From Gnetum montanum (lineage: Eukaryota; Streptophyta; Gnetopsida; Gnetales; Gnetaceae), in NCBI GenBank assembly GCA_015680685.1, contig MNCI01021578.1, positions 21,957-85,956 of the forward strand: 64,000 nucleotides of DNA. The letters run 5' to 3'. The translations under genes and the position numbers were made by a program. This document shows, piece after piece, positions 22,083 through 34,291 of the stretch; position 1 is the first letter of the stretch; every line of letters begins with the position of its first letter. The notes beneath the pieces are model-generated. The model was not told where the DNA came from. It did no database searches and saw only the letters and a program-made list of their open reading frames with translations.

Positions 22083-22245
22083 TGGTGTTTTTTCATTCTT
22101 TGTCGACGTCTCTTGGGCCACTCTTCTAGATGTCCACAAAGAGGGGCCAATGAAACACCACAAAAATTTCGGCTACAACTTCTCAACTACAAATTTTCCT
22201 AAGTGTCAGAATGATGATACTTTCCACAAATTTTTCTAAGTTCTG

Positions 22246-22830
22246 GGACTACGCTCTCCACTGTAGAGTGTAGTCAACTTCAAAAGATCAATTTTCTACA
22301 AATTTATCTAAGTGTCCAAATGAGGTCACTTGCTACAATTTCTTCTAAGTGTTGGGACTACACTCTCCACTACCTAGGATAGTCAACATAGTCAACACAA
22401 ACAGCCAGTTTCATAGATTTTTCTAAGTGTCAAAATAATGACACTTGCTATAGATTTTTCTAAGCACCAAGACTATGCTCTCCACTAGACTAGAGCATAG
22501 TCAAGTGTAGTCAACATTAAGGGACATTTTTTGTAGACTTTGCTAAGTGTTGAGACTATGCTCTTCACTACCCAGGAGTGTAGTCAAGGGTAGACAACAT
22601 CAAGGCCCAGTTTCTTGCAAATTTTTTCTATCTATTAAGACTACACTCTCCATTTCCTAGGAGAATAGTTGAGCGTAGTCAACTGAAAGCCAGATTTTGC
22701 AAAAATTTTGCTAACTGTTGAGACTATTCTCTCCACTAGTCTAGAGCATAGTTAGCAAGAAACACCATTTTCTACAAAACTTTTCTAACTGTTGGACTGT
22801 TCTCTCTGCTAGTCCAAAGCACAGTTGAGT
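22246..22830 (+). repeat. Tandem units with hairpin-forming core in C1 LTR
   Basis: Seven degenerate units start near 22246, 22354, 22470, 22553, 22638, 22721 and 22794, spaced 73-116 bp. Each has a GACTAC(A/G)CTCTCCACT core followed by its inverted copy. The clearest is 22471-22502: GACTATGCTCT, a 10-base loop, then AGAGCATAGTC, a perfect 11-bp stem. Between cores TTTCTAAGTGTT-like text repeats. A further related motif lies at 23145-23185. Confidence 0.7.
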
Positions 22831-23235
22831 GTAGTCATGCAAAATAGCCTCCAAAGGCCTCCATAATGAGGCACCAGCATCCATCTTAGCTTCAACAAAC
22901 CTCTAGTAAGCATGATCAGCAAGATGCATTTATTTTATCCCCTTTTTTAGCCCCAAAATTGCAACTATGCTTAATACCACTCGATGTAGTGAACAATGTA
23001 GTCTTGAAGAATAGTCTCCAAAAATTGCATTTTTTTCATTTTTTTAGGTACATTATGGTCTTCTCCATGTAATTGATCAGCGTAGTCACCATCTCTTGGC
23101 CTTGTAAAGTCCATCAAAGTAGAGTACAGCATAACACTGCTTGCCACAGTGGAGAGCGTAGTTCGGGTACAGCGTAGTTCCAACTACCCCACTACCTCAT
23201 GGTAGTCTCTCCAAATTTTAGGCTAACCATAGCCC

Positions 23236-23243
23236 TATAAATA
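23236..23243 (+). promoter_or_regulatory. TATA box in C1 LTR
   Basis: TATAAATA preceded by CCC. The same TATAAATA hexamer context occurs in the Athila-like LTRs of this window. It marks the likely U3/R boundary of the C1 LTR. Confidence 0.5.
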
Positions 23244-24000
23244 CCCTTGTGCCCCCAACATTTTGAAGGTTGGTACATTTCAAGATGGGCATTTTTATCG
23301 GTTGGTAAATCTCAAACGTAGTGGGCATTTTCACATTCCTGGCATTTTGGTATTTGGCATTCTTAGGCAAACAAGATCCAAAGGCACACCAACAATCATA
23401 GAGAGGTAGAGTTATGCACCATGGCCCACTGCATCCGTGTTGTAGCCCTGTAGGACACCTTGACCCATAGTACACTGTGGCAGCCAACCTGACAAGCATA
23501 AAACTTCACAACCTAACACCACTAAGACTGTGACTATGCTTTCCATTGTGCCTTTTGTACATCGCATACCTTCTCACCCCTTTTAGAGTTAACTATGCTC
23601 AAGCCCATTTTGGGTGATGTTTCATTTCTCTCTCCTACATTTTTCATGCTTTCTTTGCATTTCTCACATTTTTAACACATGGTCATGTTACAACTATGCT
23701 CAGGCAGTAGTCTCCACATGCTGGCACCCTCATTTTTGCCAAAACCATTAACTATGCTAGCCCCCTTGCATCCCATGACTACACTCTACACCACCGCTTA
23801 AACATTTAGCACCATTTGTGTTCACATCATGGCTAATCACACCATCCCTAGTTGCATCCACCACCCCATTTCCAACTGGCAAAGTCTTTGTTCAATTGAT
23901 AAGATCATCTAGGGCACCTTGTCTCTACTTCTAGTAGGCCCTCATGTAGATTTAGGGTTAGGTTGTGCATCCATTGATCCCTTAGTGATTCTAACCACCA

Positions 24001-25339
24001 ACTTTTTTAGTCGTTACACATATATCTAAATCTATATATCAACAAATGGATATTTTCATGCTACTATTGATTTTTCTCTTCCTATTATTCATAGTAAGAA
24101 TTGTAACAAAAAATCAAGTAATAAGTTGAAGTAACTTCCAATGGTCGTTCTCATCCCAATTTTTTATTTTACCAAAAACACTACTTTGGTCCTAGTTTAT
24201 AAAGCACAACCTCGTACTGGACTCTACTATTCTTTGGTAAGGAGAAGAGAGAACTCTATTCTTGAAACACTTACCTTCATGTGATAATTCTCAAACTTAC
24301 TTGATCTTTAGCTCTACTAAATAAAAATCTAAGATCATCCTTCACTTTCCAGGGTTGGACCCTAATAAGATTAGATGATTTGACTAGAAAAATTCCTTTG
24401 CTCTACACTTGACAATACCTTCTATTTTTTCCACATCCATTCTGCATGTGCTTTGCATGTCATTGATGCTCATCTCTTCTCTTATTACTTATCTTTCAAG
24501 GTAGATGGACTTCATCATTATTTTCAAACTCAGCTATCAAAGGTTGTATTACATCAAGATGTTAATTCATTTGGCATTCACAATAATATAAGTAATTACA
24601 AATCACTTCACCCATATTTATGAATTGAGCTCCTCACATCATAGTTATGCTCTTACTATTGGAAAATAACTACATACTGAAGCTTTCAAATTGAGTAGAG
24701 AATAAGTGATCAAAGATAATTCCAAATGCACAAAAAATAAAATGAGCCTCATAACCTTCAATCTTCTAGATTGATCCAAGCAATCTTGTTGCCATCCAAC
24801 AACCTATAATTCTAGTAACTACTTTTATTATTAAGGCTAGTAAGTAATCCCTATAACCCAAAGCAATGGAAAATAAGTAGAATTTTCTATGAAAGCAAGC
24901 TAACAAAGGTATTCCTACACATGAAAACATAGTAATAAAAAGATAATCACTAAAATAGGATCCCAACTAAAGCATCCATATCTACCATGTTTTTGACATG
25001 GATTTTCTATAATGTTAGGACTATGGCAGATGCATCGATTATCATTGATACATTAATGAAGATACCACTTAGTAATGATTGAATTCCTCCTATAGTTCCA
25101 TATGAAAACTAATATAAATATAATCTACATATCCAACTGAACTACAAGCTAAAAGTCTTTTTACTTTCATCTAGGTCATTACAACAAGTACTCATAGGAT
25201 CATAGAATTAATACTATAGAAAAAGAAAATGTGTTGCAATGTGGTTTCCTAAGAACTATAGAGAACTTTTAACATATTAAAAAAATAGATATTTTAGGTG
25301 TGATAGAAAATAATGCTACAACTACAGTGGATGAGCCCT
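24001..25339. other. AT-rich region without recognised genes
   Basis: Probably the rest of the C1 LTR on the left and the decayed protease region of C2 (minus strand) on the right. No protease, RT or other motif could be established in any frame. Confidence 0.35.
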
Positions 25340-27858
25340 CATGGATATTATTTTTCCTTCCTTGGTTGACTAGTTGAAGCAACCTTAGTGCTAAATCTCA
25401 TGGGAATGGATGAGAGGGGAGTGGGCTTTGGTGGGTCCACCTTCTTCCATGCCTTAGCCTACTTATTTTCCTTGGTTTCAATCTTCAATATAAATTTCTT
25501 ATGTTGTTTAGTTGGTGGTTTCTTATTGTTGGGCTACAAAGAAGTTTTTGCATTAGCCATCATGGGAGGACGTTGTTTAGTTGCAGTTGTGGGTTTGGTA
25601 GTAGTAGGTGGGGGTACTCTAATCATGAAAGATTCCTTAGGATGCATATCCTTACAACAAAAGGGATCCTTGAACTAGAAAAAGTTGAAGATCCCCTTTT
25701 GTTGCAGGGAGGTACTTGAATCACAAATGGCTCCTATGTAGGTTTTGGGTTGTTGCTCACATTGAATGTTGCTATGTTGTAAGGGCTATTTTTGGCATTT
25801 AATGGGTCCTTGTAGACTTGCATGGATTGGTTCTATGGCCTAATCAAGTTAGAGTCATAGAGCACTAGCTCATTATTGTTTATCATCTTCTATAAGTCAT
25901 CCTTCAAGGCTAGGCAAAAATCAATATCATGACCTAGTAGTTGGTGATAATAGAAAAAATGGTAAAGTTTAAAGTACTTAGGTATGGGTGGGTCATCCTT
26001 GATTGCTAAAGTGAGGTTCTTTACGATCTCTCTTAATCAATCATGCCTCTTGTGGGCATTCTTTGTCATTTGTTTATACCAAAATATCCCACTATTTAGT
26101 AATTGGCTAGGGAGTTTAGATGGTTTCAAGGGTAACCTAGTGTACTTAAACTAATCTTTTATCTCAAAGTTAGGCCTTGTGTTGCTCAATGCAAAGGCCT
26201 CAAATGTTGATGGTTGGCTAGTTGTGGTGGAGGACTTGGGTTGATTTGTTTTAGGCCCCTATGTTGTTTTATTATTGTTGGCCACAGTGGTCACGACTAC
26301 ATGGTTTTATCCTTCTTTGTATGTTGGTTTTTATATGTCATCTTGGTGGGATCATGGCTAGCCTCAATAGCATTCTCTATGTTCTTTATTAGGGAAAAGG
26401 CTTTGACTAAGTGGCCATGGGTCCAAGTAATAAAGTTTAGACTTGATAAAATTATTGATTACCTCCTTGAAGATGGTTAGAATGTGGATTTTGCCTATGG
26501 GCTTGGGAATCTCATTCATTAGAGCATTCCACGTTTGGATAAATTTTTGAACTAGTCCAAGGGACCCCTATTTTATTTTCATCAATTGGTCCAAGGTGGT
26601 TTCTAGTTTCAAGTTGTACTTCAAATGATTCACAAATTTTCAGATCAAGTCTTCAAGTAAGGATATAGATGCTTAGGGCAAGGCATGATACTAGTATAAT
26701 GCCTTCCTAGTAAGAGACTTAGGGAAGATCCTCATCACGATGTGAGGCTAGGCCTATAGCAATAGGTACTTAGAGCAAATGATGATAATATGAGTGTTGG
26801 AATTACCCTCACTATTATATTTGGTAAATTAAGGTATGGGAATGCCTAGCAGAAGAATTATTTATGGGATAGCGGGACTAATAGGATCATCTTGATAGAA
26901 ATCCATGATCTTAACTATCTAGGTTCTTGAAGCTTTAAGATTACGTAACTCTTCTATAAGGTCTTGGATTATTTGAAAGGCCTGATCAAAGTCGTGGCGC
27001 ATTCCCGTAGGTTGTGGCATTTGCACATACAATTGCACTGTAAGTTGAGAGGCTTGCAACCTTGCAATGAGTTGCAACATGAAGGGGAGAGGTTGGGTTA
27101 TCATTATCATTCATGGGCTAAATAATGAGAAATAGGTTTATGTTGGGACATGTGGGACAAAGTGAATGATTGGTGTATGTGACCCTTGGATCACTTGAGG
27201 TTCCACTATGGGGTCCACTAGCATGAAGAATGAATGAGCAATGGTTAAGACCATAGGTGATGACCATGCAGAATGAGGTTGCATGGGAAAAGGCATAGAA
27301 GATAAAAGAAGCATTGATTGGAACACCAATTGTGCCTAGTGGGCCGCTATGACACGTGCTAGTCCAAACATGGTAGGATACATGGCAGAAGAGGGTTGAG
27401 GAACCTGCCCTATAGAAGAGGCAAGAGAGGCCAAAAATGGATGTTATCGTCTAAGGAGCTGACTATTGGAAAAGGCTCCCAATGAAGTTATCTAGTTTGA
27501 GTTCTACTTCAAACTTGTCCTACTCCTCACATTGACTCTTTGAATTAGCCCTCTTACTTTTTTCATCCATCCCAATTACTTGAGATAGTATGCAAGTATG
27601 AGTATCATTTAGTGGTATTTTGTCATATGGAGAAGAAATTCCATTGTTGTGGATTAGCTCATACTCACATTTGAATTCAACTTTCCCATGTGGACTGAGC
27701 AAGCTAGTTTAGATTTTGATGCAAATGAAGTTAAAGTGTTCTTCATTTATTACAACAAAATCTAGGCTTTGGTCCCTCTATCTAGGTGATTGCCTATGCT
27801 CAGCCACTGCTGGGCCTTTTGAGTCATAGATCCTCATGGTCTCTTGGTTGTGAGCCAT
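25340..27858 (-). pseudogene. Gag of Tat-like element C2, decayed
   Basis: Read on the minus strand, the proposed start is ATG 27858-27856 (MAHNQETMRIYDSKGP), just inside the 5' LTR of C2. Open stretches are 27702-27520, 27329-27138 and 27110-26919; the last has QAFQIIQDLIEELRNLKASR. The retrotransposon Gag core lies at about 26640-26400: LETTLDQLMKIK, then LVQKFIQTWNALMNEIPKPI. Near 25930-25870, HDIDFCLALKDDLQKMINNN is the usual C-terminal Gag segment around the zinc knuckle of Tat-type elements. Stops and frameshifts throughout mean no product. No RT was found downstream (to the left). Confidence 0.65.
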
Positions 27859-27879
27859 TTATGTCAAGTTAATGAGCAA

Positions 27880-29995
27880 AACTATTGACTGGCTAAAAGG
27901 TATTGTTGCTAGTTTAACTTTTTCTTGATTTTTTCAATGAATTAGACAAAACTTCTAGCAAGTGAAATTGCCCAAGGTATAAATGGTTATGGCTGAAAAA
28001 TGGTTGTAACTGCAACTATAGGTATAGTGCAAGTTATAGTGGCAATGATATGCATTGCACTTAGGAGAATGTGAGAGTTTTAATGTTGGTCAAGCCAACT
28101 ATGCTATCTTTGGTAGCAAGGGCTACACTAGAGGGGGGTTACCAATTAATTACCTTGCCCAACAAAACTATGCTAGGAATGCCTCCTCCTAAAACAAGTG
28201 TATTGGATTTTTGAAAAGGTATGTGTAAAATTTTTGATTTTTCCAACACTACACTAGGGTTGTGGGAGAAACATGCTAGCTTTGGCCATGAAATTTCATA
28301 GCAAGGGATTTGGGTGGTTGGAGCAGGACTACACTAGCCTTTGAAACAACCTAAGGTGGTTCCTAACAAGGAAAATTTGTAGGTTTTTTTTGCAACCATG
28401 CTGGCTTTAAGAAATCTAGCAACTACAGTGAAAATTTTAAGAACACTGAAATCACCTATAACTAATACACTAGGTATTGATTGTAGAAAAATGGGCAGCA
28501 ATGTTGGTTTCCTTGGTAGATTTTTTTTTTTATATGGGTTTTAATTTTTAACATAGGTTCTAAGGTTTTAATTTTGCAAAAATCTTTTTCCATAGGGGCA
28601 AAGCAAGTTTTGGAAAAGAGCTTGGGTGGAGGTTCAAGTCCTCCTTCTAGTGTCACAAAGCTATATTGCTTGAAAAATACGATTTTTGGAAAAATTAAAA
28701 ATTCCAAGTGGAACAGTCTAATCTTGGATCCTAAGGGCCTCCAAGAAAGAGGATCCAAGGCATCCTTGATGGGCTTGTTGATCACCCAAGGACCTAGGGA
28801 GTGTAAATAGTATAAATAACTTAAATAAAAATGCAAATCTAATTAAAACAAGCACAAAAATTAATCATGAATTAAACTTGCATAATAAATGAACTATAAA
28901 CTTTATTTAAAGAAATAAAATTATTCCAGAAGCAAAGATTGAATGTATACAAATTATGTGCCAAAATGCATAAGGAGTTTGCTCAAATAAAGCTTGAAGC
29001 CTATTGAAGCTGGTAGGTTGTGTTTTGCACTTAGCTCCATGATGTAGATACTTTCCAACTTCATTCGCCAAGATTCCTTGGTGGCTTTCAACTTAGATTT
29101 TTAGCATTAATTAATAGGGGGTAATGTGTTTGACCTTTTGGAAGGTTGGAACTACACTAAGAGTCTCAAATGCCGAGTTAATTACCAAATTGCTTCAAAG
29201 GTTTTACAAAATGTCAAAGGTTTTTACATGCTCAAGGTTGCAAAAGGTGGAACCAAGAAAAACCTTTCTTGCTAATTGAAGAATTTTTTGTGAAACCTAT
29301 TTAATGTGTTTAAATTTTCCTTTTATAGGCTATGTGATTTTTGGCTTTAGGCTACAAATTTCTTTCATGATTACTAATAGATTGGTATGATTTATAGGTA
29401 TGGCAAGCCATAATTCCTAGTTTAGTTATCCATTTATGATAAGTTTTGATGCACCTAGGCCACCAAAACCATGATGGATACCATAAATAGTAAATGAACT
29501 TTTGTAACTATGTTGGCCTTATCATAACAACATTGGAAATGCTGGAGCAATGTTGGCCTAGATGGAAAAACAAAACCCCAACCACTCCAACATTGGCTTT
29601 ATGGGACCATGTTGACCTTATAGCATCCATGCTGAGGATTATGGAAACTATGCTAGCCACTATTGGGAAAATTAACACCCAATACCTCCAATACTCAATG
29701 TCGGTGGTTCCAATGTAGTTATGGCTATATCCAACATAAAACCCATGAAAATGCAAAATTTGATAGTTCCCAAGGCATTTTTAGCCTTCCCAAGCTCAAA
29801 TATAGACATGAAATGACTTTTTCCACCTGGGAAGTAAGGCTACAAAAATTTATGAGGTATTTGCTAGCCCAAAACGTTCATGTCAAATTGCAGCTCATGG
29901 CTTACAATCTTCACATTTTACAATGAAATTCCAACCTCAAGTTTAAGGGTAAAGGTTAAAATGCCAAAAGGTTACAACATGTATTTTCCTAGTGG
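27880..29995 (-). repeat. 5' LTR of C2, inverted relative to C1 and C3, 5'-truncated
   Basis: The reverse complement of 29990-29700 matches C3 31975-32250 closely (for example TATTTGAGCATGGGAAGGCT in C3 against TATTTGAGCTTGGGAAGGCT here). Positions 28830-28680 match the reverse of C3 32990-33090. About 75-90 bases of the LTR start are missing, and the cut end meets the integrase of C3 at about 29996-30006. The exact 3' LTR end near gag (about 27880) is uncertain, and no primer site was identified. Confidence 0.6.
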
Positions 29996-30006
29996 TGTTT
30001 CATCAA

Positions 30007-30864
30007 TGGCATAGCAACTTGGTACACTTGCCACCAACTAAGTTACACACTACTCAAATTACTTGGCCATTTCAATGATAGGGACTTGACATTATTGGAC
30101 CTACAATGTTGAAGTCTTCCATGGGCCATAGCTTCATTATCACTGCAAAAAAATATTTTACAAAGTGGGTTGAAGCTATTCCCCTAAGGAAAACAACATC
30201 TCAACAAGTTTGTAGATTCATATTGGATAACATAGTAGCCTATTTTGGCATACCTTTGACCATAGTCACAAATAATGGACCACAATTTAATAGCCAAGAA
30301 ACATAAGCCTTTTTTCTAAACCTAGGAATGGACAAGCTAAAGCTAGCAACAAGGCCATCCTAAACTTACTTTAAAAGATGCTAAATAATAGCAGATGCTA
30401 GTGGCATGAGCAAATTTTCCAAGAACTTTGGAACCTATTGAACTACAACTAGTGTCATCCCATATAGCCTTGTTTATGAATCTAAAGTTGTTTTGCCTCT
30501 TGAATTGTAGGTTTCACCATTGAGGGTGGCTCTATCTGACTTCATCAACAATGAGCATAATAAGGAGCTGTGTACCATTGACCTATATTTGGTGGAAGAG
30601 CAACAAATAAAAATGCTTGCTCACATTGAATGATAACAAGATAGGCAAAAGAAACAGCATCGCCATGAGTTGAACAAACAAAAAATTAAGGAAGGAGACC
30701 TAGTTCTCAAGGTTGTTTGTAAACATGCAAACAAATTCTCAACTAATTGGAAGGGGCCTTTTCTTGTCACCAAATCCTATGGCAATAGAGCCTTTAGAAT
30801 AGCAAACATGGATGGGAATGAATTGGCCAACTCGATCAATCATTCCTATCTCAAGCCTTATTAA
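30007..30864 (+). pseudogene. Integrase of Tat-like element C3, 5'-truncated
   Basis: The frame starts abruptly with the linker between zinc finger and core (HLPPTKLHTTQITWPF near 30035-30085). In the core, GLDIIGP (about 30090) carries the first catalytic Asp; an open stretch 30106-30306 ends with IVTNNGPQFNSQE, where the second Asp is Asn. The C-terminal domain is open at 30670-30864: KIKEGDLVLKVV, FSTNWKGPFLV and NSINHSYLKPY, the normal end of plant Ty3 integrases. The Glu of the DDE triad cannot be placed confidently. RT and RNase H are absent because the C2 LTR begins directly upstream. Confidence 0.75.
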
Positions 30865-31886
30865 GTTTAACATGATCTTCTTTATAGGTGGATCAAAAGT
30901 TGACATTTCTAGCCTTCACAAGTGATAACAAGAAATCCTACATAACCTTTATCTATCCCTCTCTTTGTTTTTCATAACAAATGAACTAAAAAACTTTGTA
31001 AATTTAATGCACATTGCATAGATCTCTCTTTTTTACACTCATAGTAGCCTATGATGACCTATTTTTCTTGTTATCTCATGTAGTCCTATTCATTATTTTG
31101 TAACAACATGTTTTCTTTGTCTTGTTTTCTTGCCTCTTATAATTGTGCTTGCAACATGAAGCCTAAAAGTCATTGCAAACATGCAACTCACTGTGGCAGC
31201 AAGTTACCATGTGACCTTGATGTATAACATTTGGTTATCTTGTCCTATCGTATAAAGAGTGCTTGTCTCACATCACTTCTATCACCCCTCTTAAGCCCAA
31301 TCACATAGCCTAATTATAACCTTTCTTACCCTAAACAATGATGTTGACTTGTGTTTGACATTCATGAATTGTGACTATGTGACCTCTTCTTCTTCATTCT
31401 CCACCATTAAGTTTGTTGGATGTAACACATCTCATTCAGTGAGAAAACCAAATTAAATTTGGCATTGGCAATGAAATCCAATGAAGATTTCACCTCAAAA
31501 AAAAGAGGGGAAGAAAATTTCCAAGAATTTGAAAGGCCAATGAAGACCAAAAGATAAGTCAACAACTCCAAACAAGCAAAGGGAGAAGCCTAATGGCCAA
31601 AGAAGCCTTGGAGTGAAGTGTTGGTTCCTCAAAAATCATTCCTAAGTAACCAACAATTCAAAGCATGAACACTACATCGATCAACAAGCATGTCACTACA
31701 ATACTATCACCATGATGTCAACATGTGGAATTCATTATTAATCTTTGCAACCACTTCCTTGCAACCAAATACAACCTTTTTCCTATACCATCTCATCAGA
31801 ACCATATCTCATCATCACAAGCACTCTTTAGCATGGTTTGATACTATGAAATCAAGCATAGAGAAGAAATTTTACTGATGGACCTA
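30865..31886 (+). other. 3' noncoding region of C3
   Basis: Sequence between the end of integrase and the LTR. It is homologous in part to 21196-22082. A purine-rich AAAAAAAAGAGGGGAAGAAAA stretch (about 31497-31517) may be a polypurine-like tract but is far from the LTR start. No ORF is supported. Confidence 0.5.
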
Positions 31887-33295
31887 TGGCGATGTTTTGT
31901 ATTCTTTGTCAATGTTTCTCAGGTTAATCCTCAAAACATCAACAAAGAGAGGATAATAAAACACTAATAAAATTCATGTTACAACTTGTAACCTTCACCA
32001 TTGAACTTGAGCTTGGATTTTATTGTAAAATGTGAGGTTTGCAATTCATAGGCTGCAATCTTGCATATTTCAACTTTTTGAGGCTAAACATTGCCTCATA
32101 AGTTGTTATAGACTCACTTCCTAGGTAGAACAAGTTATGTCATGTCTATATTTGAGCATGGGAAGGCTAAAAATGCCTTGGGAACTAACAAATTTGGGTT
32201 TTTCATGGGTTTTATGTTGTCAAAGAAAAAGATACATTGGAGCCACCTACAACTTGCATAGCAAGTGTTGGAATTTAATTTTCATAACAAGGCCAGTGTA
32301 GTTTTCATGAGACCCAATGTATCTTTTCAAGACCAACATATTTTTAATGAAGGAAACATGTCTTTTCAAATAAAACATACTTTTTATAGCACCCAATGTA
32401 TTTTTGATGGCCTTTGTGCATCAAACTTACCACAAGTGAAAGGATACACTAGAATTGATGGCTTGCCACACCTACAAATTATAGCAATATGTCAATAATC
32501 ATGGCAGAAAATTTGCAACAAGACATTGCACACCCATAGCCTCTTTAAATCAATTCAAATACATTAGAAGGACTTTTTTGAAAATTGGCAATTGACTAAG
32601 CATTAGAGACTCTTAGAGAAATTACATAGCATCAAAATTCAAGTAATTACCCACCATTTGTACAACCAATGTAGCATATCTGAACTTAAGAACCAACAAG
32701 GAGCTTCAAACGTTGAAGCTTAGAAGCACTCGGATCATGCTACTAGCTATAGACACAACCTACAAGTTTCACTAAACTTTAAGTGTTATTTGGGCTACTC
32801 CTTGTGCATCTAGGCACACACTTGTACACATTTGAACTCTGTTCTTATAACATTTTTATTATTTCAATAAAATTGCTAGTTCATTTATTTGTGCAAGTTT
32901 ATTTTAAGTTACAATTTTGTGCTTTCCCTTGGGTTGAATCTACATTCACCATTAAATTTAACTATACTCTTACATTCCCTAAGTCCCTAGGTGATTGACA
33001 AGACCATCTAGGATACCTTGGATCCTCTTTCTTGGAGGCCCTTGAAATCCAAGGTTAAACTATTTTCATTGGAGATCTTCATTTTTTCCAGCACTAAATT
33101 TTTCCAATGCAATAAAGAGTACTTGTTAGATTTTGAGAGATCAAAAGAACTAGCACTTACCACCATTTTAGCACCTACATGCTTCTCATATGCATTCAAC
33201 ATCTTTTTCACCTTTGATGATAGCTTTCAAAGATAGATTTTTTGGACTTCCATGCCACTTTTCAAAGTTAGAATTTTTTCAACTCCAATTTCAGT
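31887..33295 (+). repeat. 3' LTR of C3, first part (interrupted by A2)
   Basis: The start TGGCGATGTTTTGTATTCTT matches the C1 LTR start. It matches C2's LTR in inverse over most of its length. It is interrupted at TCAGT (33291-33295), the left copy of the A2 target duplication, and resumes at 40438. Confidence 0.6.
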
Positions 33296-34149
33296 TGATG
33301 GGATGCGATATCACATGGGCCACGGTATCGCATCCGCTGTTATATCGCGTCCGCTGCAATATCGCGTATGCAATATCATGTCTTCCCCTGCGATATCACG
33401 TACACAATATCACAATGCACCGTCATATTTATAAATAAGTAGCAGCTCTCCATTTTTTCTCATTATAGGCCTAGATCGTAGTGAAACTCTGATAGTTTGA
33501 TCCCTCCAGAAATAGAATATTTTCCATGTGCCCACAGTAGGAGCTCCAAAGTAAATGGATCTTTATTCGAGCAAATATTGTACCTAAACACATGTTTGTG
33601 TATGGCAATAAAGACGAACTTCTTGGATAAACCTTGCAGTGCATGGAATAGGCTAAATAGGACTTTTATTTATTGTTATTTACTATTTATCATTTAATTT
33701 CTTTATTAGTCATTAAATCTCTCTTAGCCCTTCTCTCCTAGTTAAGTGCCTCAGTATGACCGCTTCGAGCACGTGCGTTATGCTTGGTGATCCCAACAAC
33801 GATTAGCATTTGGTAACCAAGGTTGCATTGGTTCAGGGTGTGAATGGTAAGTGGGAACAGATACTGACACTAGGTTAATTAAGGCTTAGTTAGTTAGTTA
33901 AAGTTAGTTAATTAGTCTCTTCACCCTTCACCTTGTCAGGATAGGAGATAAAAATAGAAAAGATATAAAAATCATATACCTCAGACTTAACCATACACCA
34001 TGGCAAATACAAGTCTAGGAAGATAACAAATAATTAACCTTAAGTGTTCCATGAGGCGTGTAGGCACTTAGTCTATGGAGTTCGACCAGTTCATGCGTGT
34101 AAAACTTGTATTCATATGGTTGAGTGTAGGGGTACCTCGCCACTCATCA
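33296..34149 (+). repeat. 5' LTR of A2
   Basis: 854 bp, starting TGATGGGATGC and ending CTCATCA. Seven GATATC/AATATC units lie at 33306-33420, TATAAATA at 33430-33437, and AATAAAG near 33608. It is colinear with 39527-40370, with small differences concentrated in the palindromic array. Confidence 0.92.
33306..33437 (+). promoter_or_regulatory. LTR promoter of A2 (5' copy): GATATC array and TATA box
   Basis: Seven variant units (GATATCAC, GTATCGC, ATATCGCG, AATATCGCG and others) precede TATAAATA at 33430-33437. Many CpGs have turned to CA or TG compared with A1. The paired 3' LTR has about ten units, so copy number changed after or during insertion. Confidence 0.6.
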
Positions 34150-34150
34150 T

Positions 34151-34168
34151 TGGCACCATTTCCAGGGA
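34151..34168 (+). other. Primer-binding site of A2 (tRNA-Asp type)
   Basis: TGGCACCATTTCCAGGGA, one base after the LTR. The Athila primer site complementary to plant tRNA-Asp is TGGCGCCGTTGCCGGGGA; 14 of 18 bases agree. All three CpGs of the canonical site are CA here, the pattern of methyl-cytosine decay. The fourth change (G to T at base 11) is shared with A3. Confidence 0.8.
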
Positions 34169-34291
34169 CTAAGTGTTTGTGCGTTTAGTAGAACATAGAA
34201 AATTACTCACATTGTTGGGAGCTTAAATGAAACTTAGGATTAATTAACAAAAAATTATATAATAGTTAATCAGCACACCGAGTAAGACATA

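Larger units (their letters stand above)
22083..24000 (+). repeat. LTR of Tat-like element C1 (3' limit approximate)
   Basis: The start TGGTGTTTTTTCATTCTTTG (22083) corresponds to 31887 in C3. It contains the hairpin repeats (22246-22830) and a TATA box TATAAATA (23236-23243). A later block near 23890-23990 is homologous to 32990-33100 in C3 and, inverted, to about 28830-28700 in C2. The 3' end is not clear; comparison with C2 suggests it could run on to about 24800. Confidence 0.55.

Noticed and set aside
22246-22830. Hairpin repeats as a microRNA precursor
   Set aside because: Stems are only 11 bp and lie in a tandem LTR array; too short for a plant precursor.
24001-25339. Protease of C2 in the minus strand
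   Set aside because: Tried to place DNGS and LLGRPW-type motifs; none convincing.
28560-28660. GGTTCAAGTCC near 28630 as a tRNA B box
   Set aside because: The GGTTCAAGTCC text resembles a B box, but no cloverleaf, A box or acceptor stem could be folded around it and it lies inside the C2 LTR.
28462-28836. 124-residue minus-strand frame
   Set aside because: It lies in the C2 LTR and its homologue in C3 (33211-33008) is not conserved as a protein; treated as chance.
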